From: an uncultured Selenomonadales bacterium
GTDB taxonomy: Bacteria > Bacillota_C > Negativicutes > Selenomonadales > Selenomonadaceae
DNA length: 16,968 nucleotides
Assembly: GCA_937916025.1 (NCBI GenBank)
Contig: CALGGX010000133.1
Coordinates: forward strand, 1 to 16,968
Reading direction: 5' to 3'
The notes under the pieces are model-generated. The model ran no database searches, had not been told where the DNA came from, and worked only from the letters and a program-made list of their open reading frames with translations. This document shows, in pieces, positions 8,001 to 14,973 of this stretch (the stretch's first letter is position 1; each line of letters begins with the position of its first letter). Both the position numbers and the translations under genes were made by a program.

Positions 8001-11000
8001 TCCAATTTTCGTTGACTTTTGCAAGTTCGCGATATCCGTCGTCATCTTCGTCCACCGCACTCGAGTAGCCGTCGAGCTCGACGAAACGATACTCGGCAGA
8101 GCCGACCGTGACATTCGACGAAACACTGAGCCCGTCGCCTTTGACGTGAATGCCGGTTGCGTTGGTTTTGACGTTTTCGTCGAAGACGATATTGTTGTTG
8201 GTGATTTTATCGTTATTGAAATCGATCTCAACCGCCGAAGTGTCGTACACCGGAATTGTGTTATCTTCATCAGCCCAAACGGTGGTAAATGCTTCATCGC
8301 CGGCGGTAAGAGACACCCTGTAGCCGACTTCGACGTTTTTCGCCGCGCCATCGTCCGTCGCACCAATAATCGTGGGCATGAGATTGATCTTGAAAGACGT
8401 CGTGCCGGAGGAGTAATACCAGCCGTCGCCGCCGAGCGACCAGAGATCGTTGGTTTTCAGCAATTCGTAGCCGTCGGCACTGCTGCCGTCGAGTTCGGCG
8501 AGAATATACTCTTTGGAAATGACGGTAGCAACTGTATCTTCGCCTTCGCCGATCGTTTCCGCTTTTTCAAGCGTGAATTTCGTCGAAGTGTCAAATCCGA
8601 AGATATGAATGCCGGTTGCGTTGGTTTTTGTATCTCCGTCAAAGTAGAAGAGATTTGCGGCAATGCCCGCGCCGACGGTGATTGAATCAGCACCCTTACT
8701 GCCGATCGTGACGAGTGCCGGACTGCCGAGCGTGTCGTCAACATCGAGAATCACGTTGTTACTGCCGGATTTGATCGTGAAAAGCACTTCGTCGTCGGAG
8801 AATTGCCAATTGTTGTTCTTGTCATACTTCCAGTTGTCATTAACTTTGAGAAGTTCATAGCCGTTGGTGGAGTCGCCGTCGAGGTTTGCAATGCGGAATT
8901 TACCATCTTTTTTATTGATGGTTGTAACCTGCTCATCATCATAAAGCCCGTCTTCTTCGTATTTCGGATCAATGCCTTTGATATGAACGCCGTCTTTGCC
9001 GATGGTGGTGGAGGAGGCGAACTCGAAATTCGGCAAATCAAGGAGACTTTCGGTACTAATCTTGCCGCCTTCGTTTTTCTCCTTCGTGTCGACTTCGATG
9101 ACGGAATGTCCGCCGGGCTCTTCGATGCTGATGCCGGTCGGACGAGTTTCGGCAATGTTGGTTTTAATGCCGATGTTTTCGGGATCAAAGTCTTTGATGG
9201 TGAAGTTGAGTCCGTTGTTCGTCCAATCGTTGTCGGTGTAATGCCACATTGTCAAAGAATCCGTGCTTCCTTCGCCGCTGTAAACCCACGCGGTATTGTT
9301 TGAGGAGCCTTCGGTGTATTTATTATACGCCTTCCACGGATTGATAACTTGCGTGAGCTCTTCGAATAACTTTTGCGTTTTATTGAATCCGGTGTAAGTG
9401 AGAGTTTGAAGAGTGGTGCCGGTTCCGACAAGGAATGTAATTTGATCATCGGCGGCGAGTTTCGAGGCATTGGCTTTGGTGCCGTTGATGGTGAGAACAT
9501 TCGCGCTGCTGCTCGGCTTTGCGCCGTTGAAAGTAAGTGCGAGGCTCTTTTCGTTGTATTTAATCGCCTTGATGTCATCGAGACTGTTGATCCGAATTGC
9601 ATCATTGCCCGGATCGTAGCCGTAGATGTTGTCTTTGCCGCCGAGGTCGTTTGTGCCGTCAGTCAATGTGGTAAAAACAAAGACGTCGGAGCCTGCGCCG
9701 CCGTAGTACTTATCGGCAGTGGCTTTGAGCTTGCCTTTTGCATCGGAGGAATAACCGCCGTCGACGGTGCCGCCGCCCGCGCCGAGCGAGATTTGGTTTG
9801 CATTGTTGTTGCCGACGATGTTGAATCTGTAATTCGCCGAATTTGCCGCGCCGCCGATTCCGATATTTTTGATCGCCGAGGACATTTCTTTTGTGATGAT
9901 GTCGGCAGTGAGCGGGAGATTTTCGCTCAGTTCTTCGAGTGTATCTTCATCGATACTGCCTTTGAGCGTACCGACGATGTTCAAATTGGTGTTGTTGACA
10001 ATTTCGGATTGGATCGAGTCGGTGTTCAAGCCGTAATTGAAAACTTCAAACCCGTTTTTGATCGAGGCGGGAAGAGTAGATTCGGAGGAAGTCATGTAAT
10101 CGAGACCGTGTTTCGTAATGGCGGCTGCAACACCGAGCGCGGTACTGCTGTCTTTTGTGAGCACGAACTTGACGGGCGTATCGACACTGTCTTTTGTGAT
10201 GGTGAGATTGCCTTTTTTGGTATCGGTTCCGAGCTGGAGCGTCAAGACGTTGTTGTTGTCTGTGATATAGATGCCGTCTCTGCCCTGAACGGAATTTTCG
10301 TATCCGCTGCCGAGCACAATGACGTCGTTTGACTTGTAAGTGGTAACGGATTGCCCTCTGTCGCCGATAACATCTTTGCCGTCGCCGTAATTGTAAATGA
10401 AAACGTCCGAGCCTTTACTGCCAAAAAGTCTGTCCGCTTCGGGTTTGTTTTTATCGCCGACGCCGCCCCACAAAACGGCGGTGCTGTATTCATTGCCGCC
10501 GGAGTAGAGATCGTTTGCGATTGTATTGCCGATCAAAGTGACGTGCACGGAGTTGTCGGCAATTTTGAAATTGGTGTTGTCGGTTTGAGTTTTGTCGTTG
10601 ATCTTTCGGAGATCGATGGTTTTTACGGTGTTGAAGAATTTATCGGAGCGAAGATCGAGCGCGACATAGCCCGCATTATCTCTAAGAACTTCTCCTTCGG
10701 AGTCAGTATTCGTGCCGTACGCAAGTCCGAGTATTGTCTTGTCACCGCCGATATCTGCCGCTTCACTCGTCGATTTTGGTTTGACGTAGATCGAAGTTTG
10801 CTTGACATCGTAGCGAAGCCCTTTCGGCAGGAAATGCCCTTCGGTCGCCGAATCGATCGTGTTGCCGTTTGAATCGACGAGCAACAGATTGAGTTGTTTG
10901 CCCGCGCCGTCTTTGATCGTGATTGCGGTTTTGTCAAGAGTGAGAACGGCATCGGATTTTTTGTCATCGAACTTGACAAACGTATTGCTGCCGTTGATGT

Positions 11001-13224
11001 TGGAAAGGTTGGTTACATTCGTCGTCGATTGAATGACGATAACGTCGTTTTCATCGTAATTGTAAATGACATCTTTGTCGGCTTTGGACGACGGCACAAA
11101 CATGAAGTAATCCTTGGAACCTTCGAGAGTACTGCCGTAGAACGTATCCGCCGCCGTTCCGCCCTTCATGGTGGTTTGCAAGTTCGTTGACGAAGAAGCG
11201 TCAAGGAGAGTTTCGACTTGCGGAGCGGTAATGACACTCTTGACAGACGCGTTGCCTTCGATGAACAGTGTTTTCACGGAGCTTGCAACGGTCGCGGCGT
11301 TGATCGTCGTCACTTTCGCGCCGTAATCGGCGGCTTTAATGGTCGGTTGCGCGTTTGTGTGGGAATCGGTGACGTATTTTCCGTTCTTTAAAGAGATCGT
11401 ATCGCCGACGAGGAAAACTCCGGGTTCATATACTCCGGTATAAGTTGCATCGGTTTTGATGGCGGATTTGTCATCATAATCGAGTCCGATCGGTTCGGTG
11501 ATCGGATTGGTCGCGATGATTTTGTTTTTGTCATCGACAACGAGAATCGTCTTGTTGTTGGGATTTTCTGCAATTTCGATCGAACCGGCAGATTTGGATT
11601 TGCCTTTATCGTCGACGGTATTGACGGCAATCGTAAGAGATTTGCCCTTCTTCTCGGTGAGAGTGACGGTTTGCGTATTGCTGTCGAAGTCCTTAATTTG
11701 AATGATGTCGCCGCCCTCGACTCCGCTGAAGCCGGTGATCTTGTCTTTGCCGCCGGTGAGTCCGCTCTTGACGGAGCCCATGGCATAGATGAAGGTATCG
11801 GAACCCGCTTCGCCGGTGAAAACGTCATTGCCGGAGCCGCCGATGAGAACCGAACCGCCCTTGCCGGCTTTGTACGTGCCGCCGATCGAACTCGTTGCCG
11901 AACCGAGCGTAACCGAACCTTCAAACGCGGACGCGTCGATCGTCTTGAGTTTCGGCGCGTAATTCGCATTGGCGTAATAAGTCGCGTTGGCTCCCGAACC
12001 GACGGTTGTATTTGACGAGAATTCGGAACTGTCGACGGCGTAATCGATCAGTTCGGTTTTCTTTGTCGAACTCGAGATCGTCAACGTTGTTTTTTTGGAA
12101 TCGACGGAAACGCCACTCGGCAAATCCGGTCCGTAAACAACAGTGCCGCTGTCATAGGCTTTAAAGAAAACCTGCTTCGGAGTGCCGTCAATCGTCAACT
12201 TACTCTTTCCGAGAGAAAGAACGATGTTTTTGCCGGAATCCTTGAGAATCGATTTTGCAGAGCCGATTGATGCGGCAAGAGCTTCGGCGGTTACGTCCGT
12301 GATCAAAATGCGATCTTTTTCGCTGTCGTAGCCGGTGATTTGATCCGAGCCGCCGAGCGAAGAATCGAAAATAAACGTATCGGCACCGGTACCGCCGATG
12401 AATTTATCTGCAGTGGATTTCGGAGCCGAGCCTTTCGCCGCGTCATACGAATATCCGCCGTAGACGGTATTTCCTCCGGAACCGAGAGTAATGGTATTGC
12501 CCTGCCCGTTGCCGACGATGGAAATCTTATTTCTATTGCCGGAAGCATCAATTTGTTTGATGGTTGAAGCAATCGCGCCCGCATCAATACTTGTGGAGAC
12601 ATTGCTGCCGACCGTGAGTTTTGCCTTTGAACTGTCGAGAGCAGATCCGCCGCTCAACGAGCCGTAATGCAATGTGGTACCGCTGAATTTGAAATTGATT
12701 GCGTCGTTTGCAGTTGTTTTGTTGACGGTAAGTTTACTCTTGGAGCCTTTGAAAGTGACGGTAACGGTATTTCCTTTATCGACAAAAGTCGCGTCGCCGA
12801 GTGCTTTATCGGTTACTTCGATCGTGTCATTTGAAGTGTAATTGAAGATGGCATCGTTGTTACCGTTTGTGTCGGCAGTGTATCGAACGAGATCATTGCC
12901 CGCGCCGAGCGAGATTTTGTCGCCCGCCGCCCCGCTGATGACAGTATCGCCTTTTGAGCTGCCCGTGAGCTGTGTTGCCTTGCTTCCGAGAATGATGCGT
13001 TGCGCATTTTTCGCCTTGCTTGCATCGATAACCGTGATCTTGCCGTCAGCGATTGCGGCAGTCATTGTATCGCTCGCCGCTGCACCTTTGACGGTACTGG
13101 CGGCAGTACCGGTTTGTGCTCCTCCGCTTATCGTCGTTCCGTTGTAAGAAGCATCTGCCGTAAGAGCCTTTTTGCCATCATAAACAAGCCCGCTTTCGAT
13201 GGTCACATTTTTATTTGTTGCCAT
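5008..13224 (-). CDS. Giant RTX-like calcium-binding repeat protein, paralogue 2 (intact, 2738 aa)
   Basis: This is one uninterrupted frame from ATG 13224 to TAA 5008. It begins MATNKNVTIESGLVYDGKKA with no signal peptide, and I see no cysteine. Residues about 99-1212 hold six RTX-like blocks (LGAGNDLVRY, GGTGADTFIFD, GGSGNDVFTGEAGSDTFIY, GGTAADTFYG, GSKGSDVFIYNYGDGKDVI, GGAGSDVFVF). They occur in the same order and context as in paralogue 1. Residues about 1410-2655 hold some nine copies of a different repeat with a D-x-D-x-[DN] loop and a YELMKV...NW...WSY core. Acidic runs (SEEEEGG, EGEEGEEG) occur between units. The C-terminus (LFNYESPTAIVDDELDD...EKRRKLK) differs from the repeats and may carry the export signal. 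The start is set by AAGGAA 11 nt upstream and by conservation with paralogue 1; it lies 21 nt after the stop of a small ORF. Family knowledge suggests type I secretion and Ca2+-dependent folding. An adhesin or surface role is inference, and no transporter genes are nearby. Confidence 0.9.
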   Translation of the reverse strand: MATNKNVTIESGLVYDGKKALTADASYNGTTISGGAQTGTAASTVKGAAASDTMTAAIADGKITVIDASKAKNAQRIILGSKATQLTGSSKGDTVISGAAGDKISLGAGNDLVRYTADTNGNNDAIFNYTSNDTIEVTDKALGDATFVDKGNTVTVTFKGSKSKLTVNKTTANDAINFKFSGTTLHYGSLSGGSALDSSKAKLTVGSNVSTSIDAGAIASTIKQIDASGNRNKISIVGNGQGNTITLGSGGNTVYGGYSYDAAKGSAPKSTADKFIGGTGADTFIFDSSLGGSDQITGYDSEKDRILITDVTAEALAASIGSAKSILKDSGKNIVLSLGKSKLTIDGTPKQVFFKAYDSGTVVYGPDLPSGVSVDSKKTTLTISSSTKKTELIDYAVDSSEFSSNTTVGSGANATYYANANYAPKLKTIDASAFEGSVTLGSATSSIGGTYKAGKGGSVLIGGSGNDVFTGEAGSDTFIYAMGSVKSGLTGGKDKITGFSGVEGGDIIQIKDFDSNTQTVTLTEKKGKSLTIAVNTVDDKGKSKSAGSIEIAENPNNKTILVVDDKNKIIATNPITEPIGLDYDDKSAIKTDATYTGVYEPGVFLVGDTISLKNGKYVTDSHTNAQPTIKAADYGAKVTTINAATVASSVKTLFIEGNASVKSVITAPQVETLLDASSSTNLQTTMKGGTAADTFYGSTLEGSKDYFMFVPSSKADKDVIYNYDENDVIVIQSTTNVTNLSNINGSNTFVKFDDKKSDAVLTLDKTAITIKDGAGKQLNLLLVDSNGNTIDSATEGHFLPKGLRYDVKQTSIYVKPKSTSEAADIGGDKTILGLAYGTNTDSEGEVLRDNAGYVALDLRSDKFFNTVKTIDLRKINDKTQTDNTNFKIADNSVHVTLIGNTIANDLYSGGNEYSTAVLWGGVGDKNKPEADRLFGSKGSDVFIYNYGDGKDVIGDRGQSVTTYKSNDVIVLGSGYENSVQGRDGIYITDNNNVLTLQLGTDTKKGNLTITKDSVDTPVKFVLTKDSSTALGVAAAITKHGLDYMTSSESTLPASIKNGFEVFNYGLNTDSIQSEIVNNTNLNIVGTLKGSIDEDTLEELSENLPLTADIITKEMSSAIKNIGIGGAANSANYRFNIVGNNNANQISLGAGGGTVDGGYSSDAKGKLKATADKYYGGAGSDVFVFTTLTDGTNDLGGKDNIYGYDPGNDAIRINSLDDIKAIKYNEKSLALTFNGAKPSSSANVLTINGTKANASKLAADDQITFLVGTGTTLQTLTYTGFNKTQKLFEELTQVINPWKAYNKYTEGSSNNTAWVYSGEGSTDSLTMWHYTDNDWTNNGLNFTIKDFDPENIGIKTNIAETRPTGISIEEPGGHSVIEVDTKEKNEGGKISTESLLDLPNFEFASSTTIGKDGVHIKGIDPKYEEDGLYDDEQVTTINKKDGKFRIANLDGDSTNGYELLKVNDNWKYDKNNNWQFSDDEVLFTIKSGSNNVILDVDDTLGSPALVTIGSKGADSITVGAGIAANLFYFDGDTKTNATGIHIFGFDTSTKFTLEKAETIGEGEDTVATVISKEYILAELDGSSADGYELLKTNDLWSLGGDGWYYSSGTTSFKINLMPTIIGATDDGAAKNVEVGYRVSLTAGDEAFTTVWADEDNTIPVYDTSAVEIDFNNDKITNNNIVFDENVKTNATGIHVKGDGLSVSSNVTVGSAEYRFVELDGYSSAVDEDDDGYRELAKVNENWTPIYGTEKFASQTSWAYKSDDIAFTVNASSYDVWSDSEEEEGGVKEILGVDDNGALKDITVDGNTITFASKLTSLRPYSEGDEEYAEVVFNLNNINLASDTAVGREGIHIKGYASDTTIRIEYTVSKGNPANIEYQLVDLDGDSGNGYELMKVDAASVGTGGQSYSAPGWTYEGKNWSYSNDALKLNFTIGSGANLSPMDDGRPEGVTVSTATVKSGNKTDTATTLTVSEGVRSNVLSNLVFAEGEEGEEGITLGANGLHIVGLNADTTLRTVTYPEEEAENTTPTYTYYQVAEIDGNDNGLEVMQVDSNWSLKGGEWSYSNASEEESEATPESFAFKIAAAAGISVDAVGHGVPKTVTYNNITKTLDLSGAASLIATDLTITKADYNADNSDSGDGNYLGAKGVHIILPTISAAASPKLDTKFTVNGAQYQLVDLDHNENTTDYELMKVDGNWSLSNGAWSYKNSNVEFTLTSDAQINGAAIYANDDGTPIGVSVSGSTITFDENSKLDDLKNLKIGKATYGTVDNAISIVKSGLTEGDTVSIGSDKQSYMLVNLDRSDDGSLELMKVNNNWTYTPAKTSQDTASWAYLDSTKTATSKFAFTLNGVSTENDAARPNSEGTPLGVIVSGTSVTLPGEILSTGSDGNLTNFILTKGTPGSGTSAVHIFQSGEGDSLEKTTVSSDTTTFTLMDADANSLNGYELTYDGWLKVGAKSFRYKSSAVDYSLTGGAFDYTKNQPIAATSTGITSDLVTVSVVGENNVLTFGGSNIKTDLNNFHVKFGHTVSEDDDSQFQVTINKKAFTLADADNNTANGYELTNGGWAQSATATVFVNLNGNFTLKNGTDSNKDLMPDGITYSVDEDGKGTVTFATPAAFSNVTIVSSNSNFTLNNDIAITSEKVDKTDYIWKKSGSNYTVSTIESSSQLPASGYYTSGYDVDDLFNYESPTAIVDDELDDIMEIKPLASDGANDFNVGTMFDGLNDRTVNALTFAEKRRKLK
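5260..9010 (-). repeat. About nine copies of a 114-156-residue repeat (YEL/NW/WSY repeat)
   Basis: Each unit opens with G-[VIL]-H-[IV]-x-G, near 8985, 8605, 8150, 7675, 7220, 6785, 6410, 6005 and 5670. This is followed by a core [YF]-x-[LV]-[VAM]-[DNE]-[LIA]-D-[GN]-[DNS]-S-x-N-G-Y-E-L-[ML]-K-[VT]-[ND]-x-N-W. It ends with W-[SAT]-Y-x-[NS]-x...F-[TK]-[IL]. The later copies, toward the C-terminus, are more degenerate (DADANSLNGYEL, DADNNTANGYEL without the KVNxNW part). A last remnant near 5275-5325 reads TDYIWKKSG. The loop resembles DxDxDG calcium-binding loops; that is inference from pattern only. I do not recognise a named domain. Confidence 0.7.
8147..8628 (-). repeat. Two 23-bp exact direct repeats, 459 bp apart
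   Basis: Positions 8147-8169 and 8606-8628 are identical and encode KTNATGIH in adjacent repeat units. The 459-bp offset equals 153 codons, so a unit could be lost or gained here in frame. Confidence 0.7.
9590..12945 (-). repeat. Six RTX-like blocks in paralogue 2
   Basis: The blocks lie near 12815-12945, 12297-12490, 11697-11890, 11030-11170, 10310-10505 and 9590-9785. They have Gly/Asp turns (GGTGADTF, GGSGNDVF, GSKGSDVF, GGAGSDVF) followed by a GGxDxIxGYDxxxDxIxI pattern. Blocks 2, 4, 5 and 6 match the corresponding blocks of paralogue 1 in flanking sequence as well, for example GGTAADTFYG in block 4 of both. Confidence 0.75.
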
Positions 13225-13241
13225 GTAAAAATCATTCCTTT
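13219..13241 (-). promoter_or_regulatory. Ribosome binding site/start block of paralogue 2
   Basis: The minus strand reads AAAGGAATGATTTTTACATG, with AGGA 11 nt before the ATG. It shares 22 of 23 bases with 4235-4257 before paralogue 1. The block begins just after the stop codon of the small ORF, so translation of that ORF ends immediately upstream of this ribosome binding site. Confidence 0.7.
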
Positions 13242-13245
13242 CAAA

Positions 13246-13386
13246 TTACCCGATACGGGAGATTGCCGGCTCATCTCCGCGCGGGACATTCATCCTTGCC
13301 AGTTGAAATTTCGACTGCGTCCGCTTACCCGATCGATCGTCATGATCAATCGGGCGTTGCCTGCAAAATTTCATCACCGATTTCAT
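13246..13386 (-). CDS. Small upstream ORF, 46 aa, possible leader peptide
   Basis: ATG at 13386 is preceded by AAGGAGT (complement of 13394-13400) with 8 nt between GGAG and ATG, a better ribosome binding site than that of the giant gene. The frame encodes MKSVMKFCRQRPIDHDDRSG, then a basic stretch KRTQSKFQLARM, and ends ISRIG at TAA 13246, 21 nt before the ATG of the giant gene. It is strongly basic, has no membrane segment, and I recognise no family. It contains the 11-bp hairpin at 13328-13354 and ends inside the conserved leader hairpin. It may be a regulatory leader peptide whose translation controls the giant gene, or a chance frame. The Shine-Dalgarno and the placement favour real translation; function is unknown. 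Confidence 0.5.
   Translation of the reverse strand: MKSVMKFCRQRPIDHDDRSGKRTQSKFQLARMNVPRGDEPAISRIG
13258..13278 (-). promoter_or_regulatory. Conserved leader hairpin upstream of paralogue 2
   Basis: A 6-bp stem (13258-13263 with 13273-13278) has a 9-nt loop. The arm CGGAGATGAG on the minus strand (complement of 13270-13279) is identical to the one at 4292-4301, 46 nt before the ATG here against 52 nt there. The hairpin lies within the last codons of the small ORF, so a ribosome translating that ORF would melt it. Confidence 0.5.
13328..13354 (-). promoter_or_regulatory. 11-bp hairpin inside the small ORF
   Basis: Positions 13328-13338 pair with 13344-13354 around a 5-nt loop. The only plus-strand mismatch (C34/A48 within 13328-13354 numbering, i.e. 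13334/13348) becomes a U-G pair in the minus-strand RNA, so the stem is complete only in the transcript of this leader. No T-run follows, so it is not a terminator. Confidence 0.55.
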
Positions 13387-13440
13387 GTCAATCACTCCTT
13401 CAATGAAAAAATAACCTTCCAAGCAAAATGCCTGCTATTG

Positions 13441-13468
13441 ATAATATCGATATATTAACAATTGAAAA
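13441..13468 (-). promoter_or_regulatory. Putative promoter for small ORF and paralogue 2
   Basis: On the minus strand TTTTCA (complement of 13463-13468) and TATTAT (complement of 13441-13446) are separated by 16 nt in an AT-rich stretch just after panF. A start near 13434 would give a leader of about 210 nt including the small ORF. The -35 matches the consensus at 4 of 6 positions, so this is a moderate candidate. Confidence 0.4.
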
Positions 13469-13491
13469 TAAGCGCGCGCCCCGCAAAAAAA

Positions 13492-14973
13492 TCAGCGCGT
13501 CGGAAAAAATTTGTCGAGCGTTTCTTCATCCGATGACTCGCCGAGAAATGTTCCGATCAGAAACAGCAAGAGCGAGCAACTGATGCCGATCGTGATCTGA
13601 TGCATGTCGAAAAGTTTGAAGCCCATGGCTTGCGTCGAGCAGTAGATGATCGTTCCTCCGACGGTCGAGAGCAATGCGCCCGTCCGATTTGCCCGACGCC
13701 AGAAAAGCCCGAGCAGGAGCGTCCAGAAAAACGCCGTTTCCAAACCGCCGAAGGCAAACATGTTGATCAACCAGATCAGCGAAGGCGGCGTCAGCGCGAT
13801 CATAAATACAATCAAGCCGATCATTGCCGTCGATGCCATTGAAAGTATTCTCAATTGCCGAATGTTGACGGTTTCCGAATTCCGCTCTTTCCAATGGACG
13901 TAAATGTCTTTGACGATTGCCGACGAAGCGACGATCAACAACCCGGAGATTGTCGAGATCGAAGCGGCGAGCGGACCGATGATCGCGAGTCCGACGAGGC
14001 TCGGCGGCATGGCGGTGACGATCGTCGTCGGGATGACGTTGTCGACTCCGCCGTAAGCGGACGCGTCGAGCGGCAAAACTCCATGCGCGAGGATGCCGGT
14101 GAAGTTGATGCCGATGTTCATGAAACCGACGACGACGGTTCCGATCATCATGGCGTGATGAAGTCCGCGCGTGTCTTTGTATGAAATGCCGCGCACGACC
14201 GATTGCGGAAGTGCAATGGTGCAGATGCCGACGAGAAGCCATTGCGTGAAGTAGAGCGTCCATGGCATGTTGCCGAACGAGAACGGCTCGAGCATTTCGG
14301 GATGCGCCGTTTCAATCGATTGCATGATCGCGACGAAGCCGCCGCCGGCGTCGAGTACGTAATACAACAGCAGGACGATACCGATCATCATCATAATCGC
14401 GCAACAAGTATCTGTCAAGGCAACCGCGCGGAAGCCGCCGATTGTTGTGTAAATGACGACGACGAGTCCGAACAAAATCAGTCCGGCTTCATAGGAATAT
14501 CCGGTGACGGCTGAAAAAAGTTTCGCGCCGCCGACGAATTGCGCGGTCATGGTTCCGCAAAAGAAGAGCACGATCACGAAGGCGGCGAGTCCGGCGAGGA
14601 GATCGGATTGGAAACGCGCGCGAATGATGTCGACGACCGTGACGGCGTTGAGTTTTCTCGCGAGCAACGCGACGCGCTTGCCGAAGATGCCGAGCACGAG
14701 GAAGATCGCCGTGACCTGCACGACCGCCATGTAGATCCAACCGAAGCCGATCTTAAACGCCATGCCCGGTCCGCCGACGAACGACGAGACGGAGCTGTAA
14801 GTGGCGACGGTGGTCATGGCGAGCACGAAGCCGCCGAGCGAGCGATTGCCGACGAAGTAATGTTGCATGAAACCGGTGCCTTCGGATTGATGCCGAACGA
14901 AAACGCTGATTGCAACCATAAAGCCCATGAAGATCACGAGCGGCAACAGCGCGAAGAGATTGCCTTCAGTCAT
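13492..14973 (-). CDS. panF: Sodium/pantothenate symporter
   Basis: The 493-residue protein is close to the length of E. coli PanF (about 480). It is hydrophobic throughout, with a first membrane segment at about residues 6-26. It carries family-typical stretches of the solute:sodium symporter family: YFVGNRSLGGFVLAMT (39-54), SSFVGGPGMAFKIG (63-76), the YTTIGGFRAVALTD segment and ALPQSVVRGISYKD. It imports pantothenate, the coenzyme A precursor, with Na+ across the inner membrane. Its ATG overlaps the yhdT stop as ATGA, and GGGAG within yhdT lies 9 nt upstream, so the two are translationally coupled. The pairing with yhdT is the same as in E. coli. No strong terminator follows; only a weak GC-rich inverted repeat is present near 13470-13500, so some read-through into the giant-gene leader is possible. 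Confidence 0.93.
   Translation of the reverse strand: MTEGNLFALLPLVIFMGFMVAISVFVRHQSEGTGFMQHYFVGNRSLGGFVLAMTTVATYSSVSSFVGGPGMAFKIGFGWIYMAVVQVTAIFLVLGIFGKRVALLARKLNAVTVVDIIRARFQSDLLAGLAAFVIVLFFCGTMTAQFVGGAKLFSAVTGYSYEAGLILFGLVVVIYTTIGGFRAVALTDTCCAIMMMIGIVLLLYYVLDAGGGFVAIMQSIETAHPEMLEPFSFGNMPWTLYFTQWLLVGICTIALPQSVVRGISYKDTRGLHHAMMIGTVVVGFMNIGINFTGILAHGVLPLDASAYGGVDNVIPTTIVTAMPPSLVGLAIIGPLAASISTISGLLIVASSAIVKDIYVHWKERNSETVNIRQLRILSMASTAMIGLIVFMIALTPPSLIWLINMFAFGGLETAFFWTLLLGLFWRRANRTGALLSTVGGTIIYCSTQAMGFKLFDMHQITIGISCSLLLFLIGTFLGESSDEETLDKFFPTR

Noticed and set aside
13470..13500. Terminator after panF
   Set aside because: The GC-rich arms are short (about 4-5 bp) and the T-run lies within the loop rather than after the stem; not convincing.
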